From Gracilimonas sp965227785 (GTDB taxonomy: Bacteria > Bacteroidota > Rhodothermia > Balneolales > Balneolaceae): DNA of 64,000 bases. Each line of letters begins with the position of its first letter. The stretch's first letter is position 1. This document shows, in pieces, positions 9,302 to 17,023 of the stretch. The stretch covers positions 186,001 through 250,000 of the forward strand of contig NZ_OZ245785.1 in NCBI RefSeq assembly GCF_965227785.1. Reading direction: 5' to 3'. The translations under genes were made by a program, and so were the position numbers. The notes beneath the pieces were generated by a model, which searched no databases, was not told where the DNA came from, and worked only from the letters and a program-made list of their open reading frames with translations.

Positions 9302-10039
9302 ATGTCTGATTTACCTATAAAAACAGGTGTAATTTTAGCGGCGGGATTCGGTTCCCGCCTCGCTGGTGCAGATACCGATACGGACCTCAAACCACTGACT
9401 TCAGTTGGTGGTACTCCGCTTATTTACAGAACCATTGAAAGCCTGAAAACGGCCGGTTGTGGTAAAGTGGTTATTGTGCTGGGCTTTGGTTTCGAGGAGA
9501 TTAAGAATGATATCCTGGGTTCCTACACCGGTGATATTCCCATCGAGTTTGCCCATAACAAACGGTATGACCTGAGTAATGGAATCTCGGTGTTAGCAGC
9601 AGAGCCTTTTATCGAAAGCAGCTTCATCCTGACGATGGCTGATCATATCCTATCTGACCAAATGATGGAGCTGGCCGGGGCACATCAGCCCGATGAAGGA
9701 ACGGCTACCTTGCTGGTTGATTACAAAGTGGATGACATCTTTGATATGGATGACGCCACCAAAGTAATGGTAAGGGAAGGGCGTATCAAAGCAATAGGCA
9801 AGCTGATAAGCGAATACAATTGCATTGATACCGGAGTATTTGTTTGTACAAAGGCGCTGCTTAAAGAAATTAAAAGAGTGTATGATGCTACCGGTGATGC
9901 CTCACTTTCTGATGGAGTACAAGCCCTTGCTGAGGCCGGTAAAATGCATACACTCGATATCGGGGATGCTTACTGGCAGGATGTGGACACACCGGAAATG
10001 CTTGCCGAAGCGGAGAAGATGTTGAGTGTGCAATCCTGA
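9302..10039 (+). CDS. CTP:inositol-1-phosphate cytidylyltransferase-like nucleotidyltransferase
   Basis: The 245-residue protein is a single nucleotidyltransferase domain: GVILAAGFGSRL at residues 9-20 is the nucleotide-binding signature, followed by LKPLTSVGGTPLI. The segment DLSNGISVL (from residue 90) and LTMADH (110-115) resemble the cytidylyltransferase half of archaeal/Rubrobacter IPCT-DIPPS proteins, which make CDP-inositol from inositol 1-phosphate. Unlike those bifunctional proteins it has no membrane-embedded CDP-alcohol phosphotransferase domain, and none is encoded elsewhere in the window. Operon partner is inositol-3-phosphate synthase, 5 bp upstream. The NTP-transferase fold is certain; CDP-inositol as product is likely but inferred from motifs and context. 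Confidence 0.72.
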   Translation: MSDLPIKTGVILAAGFGSRLAGADTDTDLKPLTSVGGTPLIYRTIESLKTAGCGKVVIVLGFGFEEIKNDILGSYTGDIPIEFAHNKRYDLSNGISVLAAEPFIESSFILTMADHILSDQMMELAGAHQPDEGTATLLVDYKVDDIFDMDDATKVMVREGRIKAIGKLISEYNCIDTGVFVCTKALLKEIKRVYDATGDASLSDGVQALAEAGKMHTLDIGDAYWQDVDTPEMLAEAEKMLSVQS

Positions 10040-10041
10040 GG

Positions 10042-11082
10042 TCAATCAACTAAAGAAAGGTTAAAGTAAACCTTTTCGTTGTTATTTTTTTGAGCTTGGC
10101 CCCGGTAGAAAAGAACTTCTCCACCTAAAAAGGGCTTAATGATCAGTTTTTTTAGAGCACTCAGTTCATCCAACATCGCTACCTTTTCCTCTACTTCACT
10201 AAAATGAAAAGTATCAACGGACCCGTCTTCATAACGGACAGATATATCAACCGGGATCTTAGTTCCGGATACTTCTTTCCGTTTATTAACGGTGACCTTT
10301 TCAGGTTTTTTCAGCGTCAATGTTTCGCCATCATAGAAATAGGCGTAACCAATAGCCTCATCGGGAGTATGCTTCGGTACCATAAAATGACCGCCTGAAA
10401 AACCATTCTCTGTTCTTCCATTAAACTTGTACCCGGTCTCAAACAGCCTGGTGGCTAAATTTGTTTGATAAAAATGGTCCATAAAGCCAATTCCGGAAAC
10501 TTTTACGGTGTCCGAATCATCTGCGATAAAACCGGAAACCCTGGAAAAGGGAATATGGATAAACATCCCAAGTTCATCCTCGTCACCTAACTCAAAAACC
10601 CCATTTCCGGGCTTAAAACCGGGGAAAGGATCATCAAAATTTATATGGAAATCATATTTACCACGATAGTGAAAGTGATGAGAACTAAATCCGGGGATCC
10701 CTTCAATCCAAATATCACGTTCGGGATGCAGCTTTAGCTTATACGGGTTTTCATAAACCAGCAGGTTCTTCAGGTTATATTCTTTGGCGGTACTGTAATT
10801 TTCTCCCTTCCAATTCAATAAGGAAAGTCTTCCGCTGCTTGAAGAATTTCTGAGTCCTGCAAAATGATGTACGGTGTAGGTTACATAGATCTGAGCCCCG
10901 TTATCCAGAATTATATGATAGGCCCATTGTTCATTGTAATAGGCACCCTGTTGTTCGTGAATCCTGAAATCATCCTGTTCAAGATCCGTTATTTCGGGCT
11001 GAGTGCTTTCAACATTATTTTGGGCAAACAAAGCCGGTTGAAAAAGAAATAAACAGAGGAAAACGATGGATGAATGTTTCAT
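10042..11082 (-). CDS. Secreted CrtC/AttH (lipocalin-like) family protein, paralog A
   Basis: The product, about 346 residues, begins with a signal peptide (MKHSSIVFLCLF... ending FA-QNN). I take the ATG at 11082 because it starts that signal peptide; an ATG 12 codons upstream would add a polar extension. The mature part is beta-rich with the motif VSGIGFMDHFYQTN near residues 205-218, resembling the GxGYxDHxxG motif of the CrtC/AttH/Svf1 lipocalin-like superfamily. Members include carotenoid hydratases and proteins of unknown substrate. It is paralogous to the gene 72 bp upstream (shared YNEQWAYHI/YFNELWTYHV, MDHxYQxNL), showing a tandem duplication. Function unknown; a hydrophobic-ligand role is only a suggestion. 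Its stop is 2 bp from that of the convergent cytidylyltransferase gene. Confidence 0.6.
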   Translation of the reverse strand: MKHSSIVFLCLFLFQPALFAQNNVESTQPEITDLEQDDFRIHEQQGAYYNEQWAYHIILDNGAQIYVTYTVHHFAGLRNSSSSGRLSLLNWKGENYSTAKEYNLKNLLVYENPYKLKLHPERDIWIEGIPGFSSHHFHYRGKYDFHINFDDPFPGFKPGNGVFELGDEDELGMFIHIPFSRVSGFIADDSDTVKVSGIGFMDHFYQTNLATRLFETGYKFNGRTENGFSGGHFMVPKHTPDEAIGYAYFYDGETLTLKKPEKVTVNKRKEVSGTKIPVDISVRYEDGSVDTFHFSEVEEKVAMLDELSALKKLIIKPFLGGEVLFYRGQAQKNNNEKVYFNLSLVD

Positions 11083-11154
11083 AGAATACTGCTCGGAAAT
11101 TAAAAGAGTGAGCCTCATCCGTTAAAACGGGTAAGTTGTATAGACCTCAATTTA

Positions 11155-12204
11155 TTATTTAGTCACCAGATAATAGAAATAACCGGGTTGGTTTTTATTG
11201 ATGGTCACCGTGCCGTTCATCTCAATCAGTTCTCCGCCAATCACTTTTTTTGCAACGAATCGTTTGATCCCGCTTAATTCATTGAGCAGGGAATAGGTGT
11301 CCATGTGCCTTTCCACTCTAACGTTCAGCAGGTCGGTTTGAAAGGGTTTAACCTTTACATAGCTGTCCAGTTCAGAAGTTTCAGGATCTGATTCCATTCG
11401 TTCTATAGAAGAAGGGGTGATCAGGTATTCAAGTCCGTTTTTGTACCCGACTCCGTATCCAATGGGGGTTTGGAGACCGGCCTTCTTGAGCGTCAGGAAA
11501 TGAAAAAACATGCCATTTTTGTCATCCCCGGTTTTAATTCGGTAGCTGCGGTCAATAATTTCTGAAGACAGATTGTTCTGATAGATGTGATCCATATATC
11601 CCACGCCGGTCACATTCAGCGTATCACCGTTAATAGCTACCATGCCCTCTACATCGGCGTGGGGAATGAGCAAAGCCATACCCAGCTCATTATTGCCCAC
11701 TTTATAAACCCCGTCTCCCATGGTTTTCCCTTTCGAGATGTTGGAGAAAGTGAGATCAAGATCGTACTGAACCCCATCATTGGTGTTGTGAAAGAACAAG
11801 CGGTGCTTATCACTAAAACGGCCTTTGCCCCAGTAAGGCCGGTCAGGGTGAGGGCGGATATAATTACTGTCCGGATCTACAATTAAGGTTGAGGGGTTAT
11901 ATTCCTTATTGACCACATAGGTATTTCCATCGGTCCAGGTAACCGAAAGCTTAACGCCGGTAACCCTGCCTTTGAACGAGCCGAAATCGTTGATCGAGAA
12001 GGTATAGATCAGCTGAACATCGTTGTCGAGGTGCACATGATAGGTCCAAAGTTCATTAAAGTATTTGGACTGGATATTTTTGGCGGCGAAGTCCTCCTCA
12101 TCAGCATCACCAAAGCTGCCAACCGGGAAATACACCGTTTGAGCAGAAAGGGGAGCCGGCAATAGAAATAGAATAAATAAGAACCTAAAGAAGAAAGATT
12201 TCAT
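11155..12204 (-). CDS. Secreted CrtC/AttH (lipocalin-like) family protein, paralog B
   Basis: The product is about 349 residues; the ATG at 12204 is chosen because it opens a signal peptide (MKSFFFRFLFILFLLPAPLSA-QT). It shares layout and motifs with the next gene on the same strand: KYFNELWTYHVHLDN near the N-terminus, ELGMALLIPHADVEG, and VTGVGYMDHIYQNNL, the last resembling the CrtC/AttH-type YMDH motif. The two copies have diverged strongly, so the duplication is old. Both genes are probably cotranscribed (72-bp gap). No catalytic assignment is justified; the family includes lipid- and carotenoid-acting proteins. Confidence 0.6.
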   Translation of the reverse strand: MKSFFFRFLFILFLLPAPLSAQTVYFPVGSFGDADEEDFAAKNIQSKYFNELWTYHVHLDNDVQLIYTFSINDFGSFKGRVTGVKLSVTWTDGNTYVVNKEYNPSTLIVDPDSNYIRPHPDRPYWGKGRFSDKHRLFFHNTNDGVQYDLDLTFSNISKGKTMGDGVYKVGNNELGMALLIPHADVEGMVAINGDTLNVTGVGYMDHIYQNNLSSEIIDRSYRIKTGDDKNGMFFHFLTLKKAGLQTPIGYGVGYKNGLEYLITPSSIERMESDPETSELDSYVKVKPFQTDLLNVRVERHMDTYSLLNELSGIKRFVAKKVIGGELIEMNGTVTINKNQPGYFYYLVTK

Positions 12205-12234
12205 TGATGAATATAATTGAAAAATTGGGTACAA

Positions 12235-12638
12235 AAAGCGTGAGTGCAGATGATAAATAAATAGAATTCACTAATTGATGTCAGGGTAAATTTAAAGGCT
12301 TAACACGACTTTGGAAGATTTCATTGGCGACTTTGAAAATTATTCTGATTCATACTTAACCGAACAAACGGGACAAATCATAGATTAGTCTGAATCAATT
12401 ATAGCTATGTTAACAGAAGATGTTTTGTTTTTTAAAATTGCGTGATCACATGGAATAAATTAGGCGAAAAACAGTTAATTTCCACCGCTTCAGGATTGGC
12501 GGCCATATTTTTTATGTTGGATGTTTAAAATCCAGAAATCAAATTCATCCGCTACAGCTGAGGTCATCTGCAAAATAAAATCAGACCCTCCAACTTATTT
12601 AGGGCATTGATTAAAGAATTTTCCAGGAACATAGTTAC
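12235..12638. other. 404-bp intergenic region without recognisable gene
   Basis: This AT-rich stretch separates the divergent paralog-B gene and the MMPL transporter gene. I see no ORF with a credible start, no strong hairpin and no repeat shared with other parts of the window. It presumably holds promoters for both flanking genes; AGGAA about 8 bp before the transporter ATG could serve as its ribosome-binding site. Confidence 0.4.
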
Positions 12639-15137
12639 ATGAAACAACTTCTGAGGCTTCTGAAGCCGCTTTTAAAATTCAATTACTCTCATCCGTATTG
12701 GGTAATAACTTTTTGTACTCTATTGGCTGTTTTAGGCGGCTATTATGCCCTTCAGCTTAAAATTGATACCGATATAGCGAATCTCCTCCCCGAAGATCAT
12801 CCCAATGTATTAGCTTTGGAAGAACTGAGTGAGTCGGTAGGGGGAGAAATGGCAATGCTGGTGGTAATCAACTCTCCGAGCTTTGAGGCCAACAAAGCCT
12901 TTGCCGATACGCTGATCCCGCGCTCCCTCGATTTGTACTATCCCCGCTACGAAGACACCTTTTTTAAACGGGCTGAGTTTCGAAGGGAAACGGATTTTGT
13001 GAAAAACAATGCCCTGTACCTGGCCAGCAATAACGAGCTGGAAGAAGTAACCCAATATCTGGAAGACGAAATCCAGCAGGCCAAAGAAGAGGCGAATCCC
13101 TTTTATTTTGATCTTGGGGATGATGAAGAAGAGGAAGAATCCACCGGAGCCGAAGACTTTGAAGAAAGCTACAACATGCTGGTTCCTTCCGAATATCCGG
13201 TAAACGAAGACAGTACCATCATGGTGGTTCGGTTCTTCCCAACCGGGTCCAAAAGTGATATTAAGTACCTGGAAGATATGTTCGATGAATATGATTCGCT
13301 TTTGGCTTCCATGAACCCGCAGGCTTATCATCCGGAGATGGAAGTCAGGTTTGGCGGCAGACTGAAACGACACCATGAAGAACTGAACTCCATTATGAAT
13401 GACGTTCTGGGTAGTTTTACCAGTGGTTTCAGCAGTGTGATTCTATTAGTGATGCTCTATTTCTTCCTGAAGAAGTACATACACTACCGCAAAGGAACCA
13501 ATGGGAAGGGAAATTACTCTGTATGGTCTCATGTTTTACGCATGCCGGTTCCCGTTCTTATCATCGGTGTTCCACTATTAATGAGCCTTACCTGGACATT
13601 CGGGATCACGTATTTCTATTTGGGAATATTAAATACGATGACTTCGGTGCTTTTCGTGATTCTGTTTGGACTGGGGATCGATTACGGTATTCATTACTAC
13701 GCCCGGTATATTGAATTGCGTTCGCTGGGAATGAATGCCCACGACGCCGTCATGAAAACCAATGAAAAGACCGGCGAAGCCATTTTCGTTTCAGCCTTCA
13801 CCACGGCTGCGGCTTTATACATTTTGATGTTTGCTGACTTCCGGGGCTTCTCTGAATTTGGATTTATATCAGGAACCGGAATACTGCTGGCACTGGTAGC
13901 TATGCTTTATATCATGCCGGCCCTGCTGGTTATTTTTGATGAACGCCTCAACTGGATTCTGATTTCCGATGAGTTAAAAGAAGAATACTCCGGCGTACAC
14001 CGCTATCCGTACGCTCGAACCATTGTAACAGTAGGTTTGGTGGCTTCTGCTTTTGTGATTGGATTTAGCGGTAATCTCCGCTTTCAGTACGACTTCGGTG
14101 AGTTGGAACCGACCTTCCCTGAATATGAAGAATTCCGTTCCTTTGCCGGTCAGGTTGATGACAACAGCAAGCGAAATCCTGCTTATATCATTGCCGAGAC
14201 TAATGAGCAGGTGCAAGAAATTGCAAAAATCCTGAAAGAACGCATGGCTTCCGACACCACTTCACCCACCATCCAAAGCGTGGAGACCCTGCAGGAGCGT
14301 TATCCAATCAATGAGGAACAAGAGCAGCTAAAGCTCCAAAAGATAGCCGAGATTCGCGAGTTGCTGCAGGATCCGTTTTTGGTTGAGCAGGATGACGAAG
14401 ACCTCGAAAAATTGCGGATGGCCGCTCAGACCACACAGCCGGTTTCGCTGGATTCCATCCCGAACTACCTGAAATCCCGCTTTATTACCAAAGATGGGGA
14501 AGTGGGACGTTTCGTCATCATCTATCCTTCGGTAGGACTCGGAGACGGGAAGAAGTCACTCGCTTTTAAGGAAGATGTAGCCGTTGTAAAACTGGACAGT
14601 GGCGAGACCTTTTATGGTGCCAGCACTTCTATTGTAGCTGCTTCTATGCTGGAACTGATGCAGCGGGAAAGTCCGTACATGGTAGGGGCCACCTTTATTT
14701 TTATCTACTTCTTTATGCTGTTTTCCTTTCGGTCGTTCCGGTGGTCAATCATAGCCATGCTTCCTCTTTTGGTAGGCTTGCTCTGGCTGTTTGGCATTAT
14801 GATGATATTCGGGCTGCAGTTTAACTTCTATAACCTGGTGGTGCTACCGGCTATTCTCGGTATTGGGGAAGACAGCGGCGTGCACCTGGCCCACCGTTAC
14901 CGGGAAGAGGGGAAAAACAGTATGTGGCAGGTGCTTTCCAGTACGGGGCAGCATATAACCATGGGGTCCATTACCACTATGCTGGGTTTTGCCGGACTGC
15001 TTTTCACCAATCATCCGGGTCTGCAATCGATAGGAGTGATGGCGGTGCTGGGAATTGGAATGACCTTGCTTACTTCGATCACCTTCCTGCCAGCACTTAT
15101 CCAATGGCTTGAAGATAAAGACTGGATTCGGTTTTAG
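12639..15137 (+). CDS. MMPL/RND-family transporter (HpnN-like exporter)
   Basis: The 832-residue protein has the duplicated RND/MMPL topology: TM1 at about 22-38, a periplasmic domain beginning with the family motif IDTDIANLLPEDHP, a TM cluster at about 265-440 with the GLGIDYGIHYYARY motif, then a second TM1-like segment near 459-476, a second periplasmic domain, and a final TM cluster from about 680 containing GIGEDSGVHLAHRYREE. The paired acidic GxxxDxGxH motifs are where proton relay residues of the family lie. Members export lipids or hydrophobic compounds. A very acidic insert (GDDEEEEESTGAEDFEE, near residue 165) is unusual. Substrate unknown; proximity to the lipocalin-like paralogs suggests a hydrophobic cargo but this is speculative. 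Confidence 0.85.
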   Translation: MKQLLRLLKPLLKFNYSHPYWVITFCTLLAVLGGYYALQLKIDTDIANLLPEDHPNVLALEELSESVGGEMAMLVVINSPSFEANKAFADTLIPRSLDLYYPRYEDTFFKRAEFRRETDFVKNNALYLASNNELEEVTQYLEDEIQQAKEEANPFYFDLGDDEEEEESTGAEDFEESYNMLVPSEYPVNEDSTIMVVRFFPTGSKSDIKYLEDMFDEYDSLLASMNPQAYHPEMEVRFGGRLKRHHEELNSIMNDVLGSFTSGFSSVILLVMLYFFLKKYIHYRKGTNGKGNYSVWSHVLRMPVPVLIIGVPLLMSLTWTFGITYFYLGILNTMTSVLFVILFGLGIDYGIHYYARYIELRSLGMNAHDAVMKTNEKTGEAIFVSAFTTAAALYILMFADFRGFSEFGFISGTGILLALVAMLYIMPALLVIFDERLNWILISDELKEEYSGVHRYPYARTIVTVGLVASAFVIGFSGNLRFQYDFGELEPTFPEYEEFRSFAGQVDDNSKRNPAYIIAETNEQVQEIAKILKERMASDTTSPTIQSVETLQERYPINEEQEQLKLQKIAEIRELLQDPFLVEQDDEDLEKLRMAAQTTQPVSLDSIPNYLKSRFITKDGEVGRFVIIYPSVGLGDGKKSLAFKEDVAVVKLDSGETFYGASTSIVAASMLELMQRESPYMVGATFIFIYFFMLFSFRSFRWSIIAMLPLLVGLLWLFGIMMIFGLQFNFYNLVVLPAILGIGEDSGVHLAHRYREEGKNSMWQVLSSTGQHITMGSITTMLGFAGLLFTNHPGLQSIGVMAVLGIGMTLLTSITFLPALIQWLEDKDWIRF

Positions 15138-15146
15138 TTTTTTTAA

Positions 15147-15220
15147 GTGATGAGTGATGAGTGATGAGTGATGAGTAATAAGTAGTGAGAAATACTACTC
15201 ATCACTTATCATTTACTATT
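15147..15220. repeat. Tandem heptamer (GTGATGA x4) with inverted partner
   Basis: Four perfect tandem copies of GTGATGA occupy 15147-15174 right after the MMPL gene. They are followed by GTAATAAGTAGTGAG and, after a short loop, by ACTACTCATCAC and further imperfect complement, so transcripts could form a long hairpin. It may act as a terminator-like structure or be a degenerate simple repeat; no U-tract follows directly. Confidence 0.6.
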
Positions 15221-15240
15221 CACACTTAGACCTTTATCGT

Positions 15241-15262
15241 GATTCCTGCGGATGCAGGAATC
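15241..15262. repeat. Short perfect palindrome GATTCCTGC-ggat-GCAGGAATC
   Basis: A 9-bp perfect stem with a 4-base loop sits in the gene-poor stretch after the MMPL gene. A related palindrome, ATCCCTGC-cttc-GCAGGGAT, occurs at 45709-45728, so this seems to be a degenerate member of a dispersed palindromic repeat family and not a gene-specific site. Confidence 0.55.
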
Positions 15263-15526
15263 TTGTTGTTTTCTTTAAGGTGAAAAGTCGGAGCATATCT
15301 GCAACAGGTTACATACAACCATTAAGTAAGTATGAAACCAACCCGACCATATAACAAGTCGCTTTAAATCGGGTGGAAGGGAACAAAAGAAACCTGTTTG
15401 TATGAAAAGGCTTTTCTGATCTTAAGTGATATCTATGTGCCGTAAAGTGGCGGAATTATTATCTGTTTTTTTGTAATAATTATTCAGCTACATTGAGCTC
15501 AGAACCAAATGGCATGAGGAAATACC

Positions 15527-15682
15527 ATGAAAACAATACTGCTGGTAACTGGTGTAATACTTTTTTGTGTAGCAATAGGTTTTTCTTTCGGAAATGAGCA
15601 GGGCGGTTTTCTGGTCGGGGTGATATTATCTATTGTCATTGCTAAAAGATTCAGCTCAGTCAAATCAGATACCTCTGTTTAG
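15527..15682 (+). CDS. Small hydrophobic protein, 51 residues
   Basis: This ORF encodes MKTILLVTGVILFCVAIGFS... and two hydrophobic stretches (about residues 3-20 and 27-40) separated by GNEQGG, followed by a short basic/polar tail (KRFSSVKSDTSV). GAGGA ends 7 bp upstream of the ATG, a reasonable ribosome-binding site. It lies alone in the 685-bp gap between the MMPL and alcohol dehydrogenase genes. I do not recognise the family; the topology suggests a two-helix inner-membrane peptide. Existence as a real gene is plausible but unproven. Confidence 0.5.
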   Translation: MKTILLVTGVILFCVAIGFSFGNEQGGFLVGVILSIVIAKRFSSVKSDTSV

Positions 15683-15822
15683 CTTTTTTGTGACTGTGAT
15701 AAGCCTTTAAAAGATCCTTTGGTATGGCTAATTACTTTTCTGCAGGCAAGTAAGCACCAAAACTAAGCCTTTTATTTTTTTGGAATCTGCATCACATAAA
15801 CACAAGTCCCATAGATACTTAC

Positions 15823-16800
15823 ATGAAAGCCATACTACTAAAGGAATACGGATTGCCACATAAGCTGGAGCTTGGGGAAGTTCCTATACCGGTTCCGAAA
15901 GAGGAGGAAGTGTTGGTTCGCATTCACTCTGCTTCCATTAATGACTGGGATTGGGGACTGATCAGAGGAAAGCCGTTTATCATTCGGCTGTTATATGGTT
16001 TGCGAAAACCTAAGGTCAGGATCCCCGGGGTGGATATTTCAGGGTCAATTGAGGCTGTAGGACAAAAAGTACATTCATTCAACATTGGTGATGAGATCTA
16101 CTGCGACCTTTCTGAATGCGGTTTTGGTGGCTTTGCTGAATACGTGTGCGTGCCGGAGAACATGCTATCCAAAAAGCCCGCCAGCCTCAGCCATAATGAA
16201 GCCGCTGCCATTCCCCATGCCGGTCTTCTGGCCCTTCAGGGGCTTATTCATAAAGGAGAAATGAAATCCGGCCAAAAGATATTGATTAACGGTGCCGGAG
16301 GAGGGGTAGGGACGCTGGCCATCCAAATGCTAAAACCGACAAAGTCAGAAGTAACCGGGGTAGATAGTGGAGAAAAGCTGGAGCTGATGAAGTCGTTGGG
16401 TTATGACCATGTGATAGATTACAAGAAAACGGATTTTACTGAAACCGGTGAACGGTACGACCTTATCCTGGATACAAAGTCGAACCGGTCGGTGTTTAAG
16501 TATGCCCGATCGCTTAAAAAGAAGGGAATGTATATTACCGTTGGCGGAACAATGCCACGGTTATTCGAAGTACTTATGTCGGGGTCATTCCTGTCACTCT
16601 TAACCAGTAAGAAGTTCAGCGTACTCGCCTTGAAACCGAATAAGGGTTTAGACCAGCTGAACAGACTGGCGGAGAAGGATATACTAAAACCCGTAATCGA
16701 CGGGCCGTATTCCTTTGATCAGATCCCGGAATTGATTCAGTATTTTGGGGAGGGTAAGCATAAAGGAAAGATTGTGGTTGAGATTAAAAATAGGGGGTAG
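15823..16800 (+). CDS. Zinc-independent MDR-family NAD(P)-dependent alcohol dehydrogenase / quinone oxidoreductase
   Basis: The 325-residue protein has the GroES-like N-terminal domain (MKAILLKEYGLPHKLELGEVPIPVPKEEEVLVRIHSASIN) and a Rossmann domain with GQKILINGAGGGVGTLAIQMLK at about residues 150-171, matching the quinone oxidoreductase-like branch of medium-chain dehydrogenases. These use NADPH to reduce quinones or activated alkenes. The cysteines and histidines that bind catalytic and structural zinc in classical alcohol dehydrogenases are not evident. It stands as a single gene with an intergenic repeat directly downstream. Substrate unknown. Confidence 0.82.
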   Translation: MKAILLKEYGLPHKLELGEVPIPVPKEEEVLVRIHSASINDWDWGLIRGKPFIIRLLYGLRKPKVRIPGVDISGSIEAVGQKVHSFNIGDEIYCDLSECGFGGFAEYVCVPENMLSKKPASLSHNEAAAIPHAGLLALQGLIHKGEMKSGQKILINGAGGGVGTLAIQMLKPTKSEVTGVDSGEKLELMKSLGYDHVIDYKKTDFTETGERYDLILDTKSNRSVFKYARSLKKKGMYITVGGTMPRLFEVLMSGSFLSLLTSKKFSVLALKPNKGLDQLNRLAEKDILKPVIDGPYSFDQIPELIQYFGEGKHKGKIVVEIKNRG

Positions 16801-16805
16801 TGGAC

Positions 16806-16862
16806 GCAGAGCTTCCGGAGGTTGGTGCCGCAGCGGAGTGGCGGAACGAGTTTAACCAGGTT
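16806..16862. repeat. Intergenic repeat copy 1 (gcttccggaggttggt core)
   Basis: The 16-bp core at 16811-16826 recurs exactly at 19182-19197, on the other side of the PAS kinase gene and in the same orientation. Similarity continues more weakly for about 35 bp (GCAGCGGAG / GCAGCAGAG, then GTTTAACC / GTTTAGCC). Both copies begin within about 10 bp of a stop codon, suggesting a dispersed repeat that inserts behind genes. Confidence 0.65.
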
Positions 16863-17023
16863 AAGAGTTTATCCAGTTCCTATTCGGATAACAGCTTCTG
16901 CCAGCTACAAAAAGCTAAGCTTTTCTCTCTTAGTCCATATTTTAATGGGTTTACTCACCAAAATTGTGTTACTTAAACGGAACCGGATGAGTTGTACATA
17001 TCCATTATCAAGAATGTACTATC

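Noticed and set aside
7980..10039. MIPS plus cytidylyltransferase read as a di-myo-inositol phosphate thermoprotectant pathway
   Set aside because: The required CDP-alcohol phosphotransferase is not in the window and nothing else points to a hyperthermophile; kept only as an alternative.
15147..15174. Tandem GTGATGA units considered as a CRISPR-like or iteron array
   Set aside because: There are no spacers, the unit is only 7 bp and repeats only four times next to a gene end; simple tandem repeat is enough.
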